A DNA stretch of 64,000 nucleotides from Erodium maritimum (Eukaryota; Streptophyta; Magnoliopsida; Geraniales; Geraniaceae), in NCBI GenBank assembly GCA_963921825.1, contig OY997590.1:57588012-57652011 (forward strand). Direction: 5' to 3'. Numbering within the stretch: position 1 is the stretch's first letter; each line of letters begins with the position of its first letter. This document shows positions 44,749 to 56,998 of this stretch, piece by piece. The notes under the pieces are model-generated. The model saw only the letters and a program-made list of their open reading frames with translations, was not told the DNA's origin and ran no database searches. A program made the position numbers and the translations under genes.

Positions 44749-45469
44749 TGTCACGCCCCAATTTCAGTAAACCGAACTCAGGACGTGAGCCTTTAAAAAC
44801 AATAAAACATTTTTGAACCTTTTACAATAAATCACTATAAAAACACCATTGTTCAACAAAATAATAATTACAACTTAAAATACGTCCCAACAAGTGGACA
44901 AAAGTATGGTATCCGTCGCTAGACTCAAAATAAACCCAGAAATCCCGCTCGCAACTCTTCAAGCTTCGGAAGCTCACCTAGTCCAACCGGCGACCGGTAC
45001 CTGTAGGAAAAGCAGCTAGGGGTGAGCGTTCGCTCACCACCACGGATAACAGACTGACTACGGCATAATTAGCAGACAATGCCGGTAACACCAACAACCA
45101 ACTCAACACCGGGGATCACTATCCCCAAACTCAAGTAACCCGACCGACACCCACACACACTGATACTTTCCTCAGCCGACTCAACACTCGGACCCGTAAA
45201 TAGACCTGACACAACGATTGACGACCTCCTCCAAGGACACGACAGACAACCACGCAACACCCAAGATCACGAAGGATCGCACACCAAACAAGATCACAAA
45301 GGATCGCACTCCTGTCAGCTGCTCAGTGCCGGTTGCTAACCGGCTGGGCTCGAGCTTGCCCACGCGCTTTGCCGATCCCTGTCAGGCTCCCGGCGGTCGA
45401 CCTGTTGGCGATATATACAGCGCTGCTTTTCCGATAGCTAGTTGGAAGGGGAGCTGCCCTCTCATCGCC

Positions 45470-46345
45470 TACAAATGCTCACAACCTCCCGAGACTCGAA
45501 CTCGGTCAGGCTAGACAAAGAACGCTCGCAACTTTCCAAGACTCGAACTCGGTCAAGCCAGCCAAAGAACGCTCGCAACCTCCCGAGACTCGAACTCGGT
45601 CAGGCCAGCCAATTTCCACACCACTTCCCGACATACAGTCGGGTCACTAACCTCGGGCAAGCACAATCACAATCACAAGCAAAGTTCAACAAACAGCAAC
45701 AACACAGTTTCAACACTCCACAGGCACTCATGGCCACCCAAGACACCAATAGTAAAACACGGACTCAACAGCCCTACGGGCACTCACGGCCTCCCAAGAC
45801 ATACCAACCATAACTCACGGGCTCAACAACCCCACATCACTCATGGCCACCCAAGACACACCAACAGTAACTCACGGGCTCAACAACCCCACGGGCACTC
45901 ATGGCCACCCAAGACACACCAACAGTAACTCACGGGCTCAACAACCCCACGGGCACTCATGGCCACCAAGACACACCAACAGTAACTCACGGGCTCAACA
46001 ACCCCACGGGCATTCACGGCCACCCAAGACACACCAACAGTAACTCACGGGCTCAACAACCCCACGGGCATTCATGGCCACCCAAGACACACCAACAGTA
46101 ACTCACGAACTCAACAACCCCACAGGAACTCACGGCCTTCCAAGACACACCAACAATAAAGACACGGGTTCAACAACCCCACAGGCACTCACGGCCTCCC
46201 AAGGCACGCCAACAGTAAAGACACGGGTTCAACAACCCCACGGGAACTCATGGCCACCCAAGACACAACAGTAAAGTACGGGCTCTCATGGCCACCCAAG
46301 ACACAACAGTAAAATACGGGCTCTCATGGCCACCCAAGACACAAA
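45470..46345 (-). repeat. Tandem arrays in the split gypsy solo LTR
   Basis: Reverse-orientation units around ccagccaaagaacgctcgca (45480-45610), then about nine units of 57-58 bases built on catggccacccaagacacac plus ctcacgggctcaacaacccc (45720-46340). Open frames through this block are products of the repeat. Confidence 0.88.
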
Positions 46346-47896
46346 AATACACAATCAACCTCCGGCATAACCAATGCCTCCAACAGTCCTAATATCAACG
46401 GTTTCACAATCAACCTCCGGGCATGGTCATATGCCTCCAGTACTCCTAATCTCGATAAGTTTGCAATCAACCTCCGGGCATGGTCATATGCCTCCAGTAA
46501 TTCTACTAACGCTAAGTTCTCTACTCCTACGACACTACTAAGTGTCACATGCATTTCCAATCCTCGATAACCTACTTAACCCACGACACCCCAGGTGTCA
46601 CATTCATTTCTAATATTCGATAACCTACTTAACCCACGACACCTCGGTGTCACATGCAATTCTATTGTTAACTTTCCCTAGTCAGGGCCAAGATCCGGCT
46701 ACTTTTCCCTACCTCGTATGCTTTCTCCAAAGCGCACAAAATAAGCTCCGGCGTGATCTCGGTCACTCGCCTATCTTTCCCTTTCCTCTGTCAGCGGCAC
46801 GATCTAAAAGAACACAATTTAACACAATTTTAAGTCCGCAGACATAAGCTGAATTTTAATAAACTTGACGCCCAAAAGCAACCCCGACAATGTAGATCAC
46901 TCCCAACCTTCCCAATTACTCGACATTGTCTATAATGGACCCGTAATGGCCCATTTTTCCAGGCTTGGCGAATCTGCTCGGGATCGGGAAAACGCCACTC
47001 GAGACTCCGAAAATTTCCCTTTTTGTTTCTACAAATCTAATTATACTCACTCGTTCCAACGCAAAAAGTGGAATTAATTTTCGAATTCTCACGAATTTAC
47101 AAACCCTAATTCCCTAATTTCAGTACATAACGATACTCCACAAAGAATAAAACAAAACTCTTGTTATCAATCCATTCCAGATAAATCAACGACCGTCAAA
47201 CTTTGCTCTGTCCTCTACACACCTACATCACATAAAACCATTCACCGAAGCCTCTTTGATATCCCGTTGTTTTTCTTTTTACTCCAAAAGACTAAGATTA
47301 GAGCATTTAATGCTCTAATCCAACAATCAAGACAAGAGAAGCCAATTGCTTCTGTTGCTTTAACGCAGGAAAGGTATATTTAAAGCTCTTTGTATATTAA
47401 CCAAGTAAAGAACTCTAACCTTATGGTCCTGTGTATCACATATATTTAAAGCTCATTGTATATTAACCAAGTAAAGAACGCAGGAAAGGTATATTTAAAG
47501 GTATATTTAAACAATTTCTTCATGTTGATTCTGTACTTCACATATCAAAAACAGTGGAGAAAAAGCAATTTAGCCGCCATTAACCTCATCCTTTTGAGTT
47601 TGTCCCCCAACAGCAAGCCGCCAACCATACCTTGAAGAAGCTGCCGCCACCAAGCCTAGAACAAAAGTTCTCTTTTCTTCTATGTACCAAACACAACAGG
47701 CGAGCTCTCACCGAGACAAGCTCCAACCTTGCTACCTTATGTGTCAACAAACCCTAAAGGAACCAAATGGGCTTAAGTTAGGCCCAAGGACATGGGCCAA
47801 AATATTAGGCCCCCTTTTTTTTCTTTACTTTTCGTACTCGATCCAAATTTTCACCTCGTTTTCCAAGAAATTACGAAATTTCACGTGTTACAAGGA
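46346..47896 (-). other. Remainder of the split gypsy solo LTR
   Basis: Non-coding LTR sequence with the family landmarks in reverse orientation (acctccgggcatggtcatat, caagatccggctacttttcc). The segment 47130-47780 is AT-rich and does not resemble the other LTR copies closely. It ends with the left TSD of copia copy 2 (aagga, 47892-47896). Confidence 0.65.
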
Positions 47897-49584
47897 TGTT
47901 AGTCTTAGTGCCCGTAGCTCAATCATAAATGTCCAAATGTATATATCATCGTTAGCAATAAAATCAAAGCGGCTTTATATTACTTATGTGTTGGAGTAAT
48001 ATATCGATGTGTGCTCTGATCTATGCCCACCATGCGAATAGAACCATAGATCGAGATAGATCACACTCGATGGGTCCCTAGTTAACAAAGCTTCACTAGA
48101 AGCGACTAGTATGAAAGATGGCTCTTTATGGCTTACGTTCTGTTAGTCATTGGAATGGGATTCCGGAGTCTGATCATAGATATCATGTGGGACATGATAT
48201 TGGACGACCCGCCCTGAATATGTGCCATAGATTAAGTCATGAACATATTCAGTGTTGTAGCTTGTCATGTATCCTTAGACCAAGGAGTCTTTGTGATCGC
48301 TATGTAGTCAACAACTGAGTTTGACCTGAGCCTAACGTTGTCCGTAACAGGGCTTCCATAACGGCCAGGATTGGCTTGGGGACGGGCTACATGAGTGACA
48401 CGAAAGACGGCTAAGGGATTTATCCCTCATACTAAGGTATGGGAAAGATATCGGTTCTCGGCCGCTTGATCGAGAGTGACTGAAAGAATAGCATGGCCAT
48501 GCACATGATACTGGGTATCATATCTTCAGTCATCTCACATATCAAGGAACGGTGATTGAGAATAATAAGGATGACGGCTCTATGCCTTATCTCAATCAGG
48601 ATATCGGAGATAAAAGGATAATGACAGGGACGACGGAAAGGTTAGAATCGTCAGGGTCGATTCGTTATGTAGTGTCAGGCAATACTAAAGTCTCGTTAGT
48701 TGCCACTTAAATAGGATCAAGTAAAATGGGATTTTACGTTGATCTATTGACATGCATAAACCTAAGGGTCACACCGGAGGATGAAACTCATTGACACATT
48801 TATGGAGAATGGCCAAAAGGGAGTTGTCTCGGGACATGACCAAAACTGGGTTTTGGGTCATGTGCCCGTACGTGAATAGGACTTTACGGATCGAGACAAG
48901 GCTTGGAGTCTTGGGATTGATCGCGTCGGATAATGTTGGACATTTCCGGTATGGAAGGCTTGGAGGCGATGAGCGAATCACGGGACCTCGTTAGAAATGG
49001 CCACGGGCCATGTTCCAAGAGGCCCATGAAAGGCCCATGCAACCAAGGCCCATGGAACTAATTAATCAAGTCTTGATTAATTAGTACTAAGCAAGCAAGA
49101 CAAGGATTAAGGTGTTGGTGATTCACCACCTAACCCAATCTTGTCTTGCCACACTTTGTCCTATTTACACCTTACTTGACACCATACTTGTCCCATGCCT
49201 TTAGTTGGACAAGTATGGGTTTTGTTATGTTTAAGTCATCTTTTTCCAACATAACAAACACAAGACAAGAATAGGAAACACAACTTCTCTCTCCATTCCC
49301 TGGCCATTTCGGGTTTGGCTAGTTTCCACCTCCATGTTTGTGTTCTTGAGTCCTCAAAGAGAAGAACTACGTGGCTTTGATTCCCATGTGGATACGTAGG
49401 TGTCTTGGAGACTCAAGCCAATCATTCGTTAACCGGTGTTCTTGTTTTGGTAAGAACTAGTGCTGAATTTTTCTCTTGTGAATCCATTCTTTGTTAGTTG
49501 TTTCATGGTTTTAATCGTCTCTTGGTTTTCATTGATTTTCCGCTGCGAGTTGGTTCATCTCTAACCCTACCTCGAGACCCAACA
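47897..49584 (+). repeat. 5' LTR of copia copy 2
   Basis: Its first two thirds match the 3' LTR of the same copy (for example cccgtacgtg at 48865). Its last third has the same variants as copy 1 (aacttctctctccattccct near 49282). Confidence 0.93.
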
Positions 49585-51141
49585 GTGGTATCAGAGCCGT
49601 GCTACCTTCGGGATTCACAAGACGGTGTTCAAAGTTTCGGTTTTGCTTGAAAGTTTCGTTTTTGGCATGTTGTTTTGCTAAATTGTTTGATAACATGTTT
49701 TAAATTCTTGTTCATGGATTTAAAGCATGTAAATTGAATTTTTTAAAATTATTTCAAATCTGGAAATTTTGAAATTTTTTTTGATTTTTCGGGTCTCGGG
49801 AGCGGGACTCTCGGGGAGCCGAAACCGGGACCGAACGGGGCTCCGTTGGACGGAGCTAGGCCAAGCATGACCATTGGATGGTTGATATGCCAAGGCTAAA
49901 CCGTTTTGTTAGTTATGACGAGTTTGGAACCGTCATGACGAACTCGAAGATCAAATGTTCAAAAGTTTCATTTTTGAACGGTTTCGATAAACCGAGCATC
50001 AAAAAATTTCGAAACTTGGCTATTAATTAAAACCGGAAAATCACATGATGTTTGATAACATGCTTGTTTGATAACACGATGTGTGATGTGATGTTGGCAT
50101 GGTGTACATAATAGCCCCGAGCTTGATTTAATTATTTATCGCTTTTCACGGCCTGCGAGCCGTTAGAGTTAGCGTGTAATTATTCTTTCAAGGTGTGGTC
50201 GTCGAACCACTTGTTTGTAATATTTATTTATTCCCGACCTGCGAGTCGTGTATTAAATTGTAATATTTTACTCAACACGAAGAAAGGGCGAAAAGGTCAT
50301 TTGGTGGCTTTTCGGGTGTTGGCATCGGCTTGGAGTCGGTGGAGCTCAAGAAGCTAGTGGGAGTTAGTTTAGGGGGCTATTATGTGCACATTTATCGCTT
50401 TATGCTTGGTTTAGTTTATGCATGATTAATTCTATGTGTTTTAGAATTGCATGCTTAACTTTATTTACCGAGCATATCACCTCACATGCAAAGATAAAAT
50501 TGGAATTTTAATCCTTGTGTGTGAACCCTTAGAACCGTCATTGCATTGGATGTAGTTGACGGGTTCAAAGGAAGAATTACATTGGATGTAATTTGAGGCA
50601 TCATTGCATTTGGAATGTAGTTGATGTGCTCATCGCATCTAGGATGTGCCAAAGTTTTGAACACAACTGGACAAGTAAAAGCGGGTCATGTCCGATACCT
50701 CCCAATCATCAACACCTTACTACCTCCCCGTCCTATGGTTGTCGTGCGCATTAGCGGAGCATCCATGGGGAAGCGGGGTAGTAGGTTTGGACGACATATG
50801 TGGGTGTCGTGCGCATTAGCGGAGCACCTACATAGTGACGAGCCATAGTTGAAAATTGGTGGACCCGACTACGATTCTCGGCCTGAGGTTGAGCTAGGGT
50901 AACAGATAGGGTAAGTCGTGTACATAAGTACATACCCTAGCCAAGAGTCACATTGGATGTGATTGGATGGAGTCCTACCTACATAGCTCGATTAAGTGGT
51001 GAGCATTAGTTCAGCTTAATCGAGTGAATCAAGGATCTTGGTTTCAGATTCTAAAGGTTTAGAATCGATTGTTGGTGTTTAAGCTTGATCTTCATAAAAT
51101 TTATTCAGTTTACTGATTGAATTTTATCTGTTGTAGATCAA
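49585..51141 (+). other. Primer site and leader of copia copy 2
   Basis: The primer site TGGTATCAGAGC lies at 49586-49597. The leader is a near copy of 26430-27986. Confidence 0.85.
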
Positions 51142-54100
51142 ATGGCAAATTCAGCGAACATTAATAGTTTGTCATTAAAAACCATTCTTGACAGGGTCAA
51201 GCTAAATGGGACAAACTATTTGGACTGGTACAGAATTTTGAGGATAGTCCTCAAGTCTGAACGCAAAGAATATGTCCTTGACAAGGCTGTCTCTAAGACC
51301 ATATCAGAGTTACATGAAGTGTCATCAACTGCTGAGAAGAATATCTCAGGGATCTGGGATCCAAGGATATTCTGATGGTCAACAAGGGAATTGGAAGTGG
51401 CATGGGCTGGGCCCATGCGCACTTGGCAGGAAAGATGAGACACCTGAGAATGTCTGCTTCTACTGCCAACAGCCTGGTCATTGGAACCGGGATTACAGGA
51501 AGTTCACGGCTGATCTGAAGAAGGGCAGTGGGACTACGCCTTCATCAAATAGCCTGGATGATCTGAAGAAGGGCAGTAAGACTGCGCCTTCATCAGGAAA
51601 CCTGGATGATCTAAGGAAGGGCGGTGGGACCGTGCCTTCAATCGGTATTAACTCTATAGAGCTACATCTCTCTACTTCCAAAGATTCATGGGTATTAGAT
51701 ACCATGACTGAATCTCACACATGCACTAATATATGGTGGCTGAAAGTAGGAGAGATTTGGAAAGCACGAAATGGACCTCAGAGTTGTGGCAACTACTGTA
51801 GGATCCATGAGTCTTGCTTTGCCAAGAGGCCTTGTCTTAGTATTGTATAATGTATATTGCATACCTACTTTTAGTAGGAATATTATATCTGTATCCGTGT
51901 TTGACAAGGAAGGATATAATGTTAATATTGGAAATGGAGTTTTCAATGTTCTATGCAATGATATGTTTTATACCAGTACTGACATGGTTGGAGGATTGTA
52001 CATATTAGATATGGGTAACAATGCCTCAAGTTCTATATATTCCGTTAATACCAAGAGGTCTAAATCCAACGATTTAAACCTAACTCTGTTATGGTACTGT
52101 CATTTGGGTCGCATAAACAAGAAGCGCCTATCAGCACTTCAGAAGTGCGGGCTTTCAGGTTCATTCGAATTCCATTCGATCGATAGGTGCAAGGTTTGTT
52201 TGATGGGAAAAATGACTAAAGTGCCCTTTATCGATCGCGATGAAAGGGCGGGTGAATTATTTGGGCTGATACACTCGAATGTGTGTAGACCAATAAGTTC
52301 ACTTGCCAGGAGGGGTTTTAGCTACTTTATCACATTTACTGATGATTACAGTAAATATGGTTATGTCTATTCGGTGAGACATAAGTCTGAAACTTTTGAT
52401 AAATTCAAAGAGTTTAAGACTATAGTAGAAAACCAGCTCGACAAAGGTATTAAGGCACTTCGATTGGATCGAGGTGGAAAATACTTGACCACAGAGTTAT
52501 TAGATCATCTAAAAGAGAATGGGATCCTTTTGGAATGGACTCCTCCTAGGTCACTGTAGTTGAAAGGTGTAGCCAAACGGAGAAATCAGACATTGTTAGA
52601 CAATGGTCTGTTCCATGATTAGTTGGACTGATCTCCCATCTCTTTTAGGGGTTTTGCTCTAGAGACGACCGCATTCATAATGAATCGGGCTTCGACGAAT
52701 GGTGTGGAAGGGACACCATTTTAAAAATGGTACGGGATGATGCCCGCTTTGTCCTTCCTAAAGATTTGTGGTTGCGAGGCTTATGTGAAACATTTGGTTT
52801 CGACTAAGCTCGAACCAAGATCTGAGATATGCACCTTCGTGTGGTATCCCAAATCAACAAGGGGATACTATTTCTACAATCCCAGTGAGAACATGGTGTT
52901 CGTCGCTTGGGGTGGGGTCTTTATGGAAAAAAAGTTTTGTTTCCAAAGACGTCATTGGGAGGACTGTGCATCTCGAAGAAATTCAGGATGGTACAGATCT
53001 GTCTAAACCAATTGGCAACCCAGTAGAAAGGAGCCAGAGATTGTCGTAGAGTAAGAACCAATTCCTGTTACAATTCCGGAAGGTCCAAGGCGATTTGAAA
53101 GGATCAATCTTCCACCTCCAAGATATGGTATCCGGAGGTGACAATGAAGTCATGGTGGATCACGATGATCCAGCCACCTTTCAGGAAGTCGTGGATGGGC
53201 CCAACTCCGAGTTATGGCTGGGAGCCATGAGGGAGGAAATGCAATCCATGTCGGACAACCGAGTCTGGGAACCGGTTGATCCCATCAATGGTGTGAGGAC
53301 CATCGGATGCAAATGGATCTTCAAGGTGAAGATGGACATGGATGGCAACCCTCTGACCTACAAAGCTCAACTGGTGGCGAAAGGTTATAGGCATGGATTG
53401 ACTATGAGGAAACCTTCTCCTTAGTGGCTATGGTCAAAATCGATCCAAATTCTTCTTGACATAACTGCGTATCATAATTACGAGATATGACAAGTGGATG
53501 TCAAAACCGCTTTCCTAAATGGAAATTTGACTGAGTACGTTTATATGTCTCGGCCCAAAGGTTTTGACGATCCGAAGAATAAAGGAAAGATTTATAAGTT
53601 GTTGAAATCCATTTATGGATTGAAACGAACTTCTCGGAGTTGGATCCTTCGTTTTGATGAAGCTGTAATTGGATTTGGCTTAATCAAGAACGAGGATGAA
53701 TCTTGCGTTTATAAGAAGGCTAGTGGGAGCAATATTACCTTTCTGGTTCTCATTGAAAACGACATCCCAACCTTGCACGAGACTAAAGCTTGGTTGAGGA
53801 AGTGTTTTTCAATAAAGGACTTAGGTGATGCTTCTCATATCTTAAGGATTAAGATATGTAGAGATCGCACCAAGAGGGTCTTGGATTTAAGTCAGGGAAC
53901 CTATGTGAACAAGGCATTGAGTAGGTTCTTAATGCTCGATTCAAAGAAAGGACTCTTACCCACTAGTCATGGCATTCATCTCAGCAAGACTTAGTGTCCT
54001 AAGACACCTGATGAGCTGAAAAGGATGATGAGAATCCTATGCGCCTGGGGGCAGGATCGATCATATATGCCATGACATGTATGAGACCAGACGTCTCGTA

Positions 54101-54511
54101 AGCCTTATGTTGTACCAGTAGACATCATTCTAACCCGGGGGAAAGATGATGCTGAACTAGTCGTCGAAGGATGAGTAGACGCTAGTTTTCCAAGACAAAT
54201 CCAGATGACTTTAGAAGTCAATCAGGATATGTGTTTACGCTGAATGGCAGAGCTTTAGCTGGGAAAGCGTAAAGCAAGATACCATTGCCGAATCTACGAC
54301 AGAGGCCAAGTACATGGATGCTGCAGAGGCAGCTAAGGAGGCTATGTGGATTTGGAAATTCATGGCAGGGCTGGGTGTAATTAAAAACCCATCCAGCCCG
54401 GTGAATCCATCTTGCGACAACACAAGGGCCATTGCGCAAGCTAAAAGCCTAGATCGTATAACAAATCCAAACATGTACTGCGGCATATCCACCTCATCAG
54501 ATAAATACTGA
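51142..54511 (+). pseudogene. Copia gag-pol, inactivated (copy 2)
   Basis: Same layout as copy 1. Gag stops at 51375. The zinc knuckle lacks its last Cys, and the protease reads DTM at 51698-51706. An unbroken 262-codon frame (51771-52559) covers the GAG-pre-integrase and integrase core. The first catalytic Asp is Asn (52278-52280), the frame ends at TAG 52557-52559, and the catalytic Glu position is Lys (52575-52577). RT pieces are 53095-53424 and 53494-53994, with the YVDD box missing near 53751. Private changes: a seven-base deletion near 53393, a TGA near 53489 and a TAG near 53992. Copy 2 lacks the two-base insertion and the early integrase stop of copy 1. Confidence 0.92.
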
Positions 54512-54662
54512 ACTGAGGTGAAGTGAAGATAACCGATATTGCAACAGATGATAACATAGCCAACCCTTTGACTAAGGCAGTGTCACTGCCTGAACATGTT
54601 AGACATGTAAAGTCGATGGGGACATATTGGAGTTTAGATTGGAACTAGGGCAAGTGGGAGAT

Positions 54663-56350
54663 TGTTAGTCTTAGTGCCCGTAGCTCAATCATAAATGTCC
54701 AAATGTATATATCATCGTTAGCAATAAAATCAAAGCGGCTTTATATTACTTATGTGTTGGAGTAATATATCGATGTGTGCTCTGATCTATGCCCACCATG
54801 CGAATAGAACCATAGATCGAGATAGATCACACTCGATGGGTCCCTAGTTAACAAAGCTTCACTAGAAGCGACTAGTATGAAAGATGGCTCTTTATGGCTT
54901 ACGTTCTGTTAGTCATTGGAATGGGATTCCGGAGTCTGATCATAGATATCATGTGGGACATGATATTGGACGACCCGCCCTGAATATGTGCCATAGATTA
55001 AGTCATGAACATATTCAGTGTTGTAGCTTGTCATGTATCCTTAGACCAAGGAGTCTTTGTGATCGCTATGTAGTCAACAACTGAGTTTGACCTGAGCCTA
55101 ACGTTGTCCGTAACAGGGCTTCCATAACGGCCAGGATTGGCTTGGGGACGGGCTACATGAGTGACACGAAAGACGGCTAAGGGATTTATCCCTCATACTA
55201 AGGTATGGGAAAGATATCGGTTCTCGGCCGCTTGATCGAGAGTGACTGAAAGAATAGCATGGCCATGCACATGATACTGGGTATCATATCTTCAGTCATC
55301 TCACATATCAAGGAACGGTGATTGAGAATAATAAGGATGACGGCTCTATGCCTTATCTCAATCAGGATATCGGAGATAAAAGGATAATGACAGGGACGAC
55401 GGAAAGGTTAGAATCGTCAGGGTCGATTCGTTATGTAGTGTCAGGCAATACTAAAGTCTCGTTAGTTGCCACTTAAATAGGATCAAGTAAAATGGGATTT
55501 TACGTTGATCTATTGACATGCATAAACCTAAGGGTCACACCGGAGGATGAAACTCATTGACACATTTATGGAGAATGGCCAAAAGGGAGTTGTCTCGGGA
55601 CATGACCAAAACTGGGTTTTGGGTCATGTGCCCGTACGTGAATAGGACTTTACGGATCGAGACAAGGCTTGGAGTCTTGGGATTGATCGCGTCGGATAAT
55701 GTTGGACATTTCCGGTATGGAAGGCTTGGAGGCGATGAGCGAATCACGGGACCTCGTTAGAAATGGCCACGGGCCATGTTCCAAGAGGCCCATGAAAGGC
55801 CCATGCAACCAAGGCCCATAGAACTAATTAATCAAGTCTTGATTAATTAGTACTAAGTAAGCAAGACAAGGATTAAGGTGTTGGTGATTCACCACCTAAC
55901 CCAATCTTGTCTTGCCATACTTTGTCCTATTTACACCTTACTTGACACCATACTTGTCCCATGCCTTTAGTTGGACAAGTATGGGTTTTGTTATGTTTAA
56001 GTCATCTTTTTTCAACATAACAAACACAAGACAAGAATAGGAAACACATTTTCTCTCCCTCTTCCATGGCCATTTCGGGTTTGGCTAGTTTCCTCCTCCA
56101 TTTTTGTGTTCTTGAGTCCTCAAAGAGAAGAACTACGTGGCTTTGATTCCCATGTGGATACGTAGGCGTCTTGGAGACTCAAGCCAATCATTCGTTAACC
56201 GGTGTTCTTGTTTTGGTAAGAACTAGTGCTGAATTTTTCTCTTGTTAATCCATTCTTTGTTAGTTGTTTCATGGTTCTAATTGTCTCTTGGTTTTCATTG
56301 ATTTTCCGCTGCGAGTTGGTTCATCTCCAACCCTACCAAGAGACCCAACA
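54663..56350 (+). repeat. 3' LTR of copia copy 2, mosaic
   Basis: From about 55820 onward it shows the variants of the solo LTR at 18544-20231 (for example attttctctccctcttccat near 56048) and not those of its own 5' LTR. It ends AGACCCAACA. Confidence 0.93.
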
Positions 56351-56650
56351 AAGGAAACGGCTCAACTAAGACCACCGCGACGACGGCTAAGCTTTTTGGA
56401 TCCAAAACGGATCTCGAAAAGACCAAAACGTCGCTTGGTTGAATTTTCCAATAAAAAGTCAACCTTTCCCAAATTGGTCAGAAAGTTACCCTGAGTCACC
56501 GGGAACTTACTTTGGTCGATATCGGGTTCAACTTAAGTTCGGTATGACCCTCGAGGTCAAATTTAGATTCATTTAAGTGCATGTCCGAAAATTTTAAATT
56601 TTCCTATTTTTCGCAAATTTGACTGGCGTTGACTGGGAATGGTTCTTACA

Positions 56651-56998
56651 TAGCGGCTGCAGAGGCAGCCAAAGAGGCTGTATGGATTAGGAAGTTCACG
56701 GTAGGGTTAGGCGTAATTAAAAATTCGTCCAGCACAGTGAACCTATTTTGCAACAACACAAGGGCCATTGCGCAAGCTAAAGATCCCAGATCGCATAACA
56801 AATCAAAACATTTACCACGACATTATCACCTCATCAGATAATACTAAACCGATGCGATGTGAAGATCACATATATTGCAATGGATGATAACATAACTAAC
56901 CCTATGACTAAGGCACTATCGTTGCTTAAACATGAGAGGCATGTATGGTCAATGAGAATAGATTGTAGTTTAGATTGGAACTAGGGCAAGTGGGAGAT
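56651..56998 (+). pseudogene. Old copia pol remnant, right half
   Basis: Continues RNase H from 44748 after the tagcg duplication: AAAEAAKEAVWIRKF, then CNNTRAIAQAK. It ends at a purine tract (56985-56998) like those of the full-length copies. The copia LTR that should follow is replaced by gypsy LTR sequence. Confidence 0.85.

Larger units (their letters stand above)
47897..56350 (+). mobile_element. Full-length copia retrotransposon, copy 2 (coding-defective)
   Basis: LTRs of 1688 bases at 47897-49584 and 54663-56350, with a perfect TSD aagga at 47892-47896 and 56351-56355. Primer site 49586-49597, purine tract 54649-54662. The internal region differs from copy 1 by few changes and carries the same lesions. 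The two LTRs agree over most of their length but differ in the last 500 or so bases. Confidence 0.95.
44749..56650 (-). mobile_element. Gypsy solo LTR in the old copia RNase H, split by copia copy 2
   Basis: It starts TGTCACGCCCC and ends GGTTCTTACA, with a perfect TSD tagcg at 44744-44748 and 56651-56655. Without copia copy 2 it is about 3.4 kb (44749-47891 plus 56351-56650). Tandem arrays of the family appear in reverse orientation at 45470-46345. No internal region is attached. Confidence 0.9.

Noticed and set aside
45843..46274. Histidine- and threonine-rich open frames
   Set aside because: They are read-through of a 57-58 base tandem repeat in a gypsy LTR in reverse orientation.
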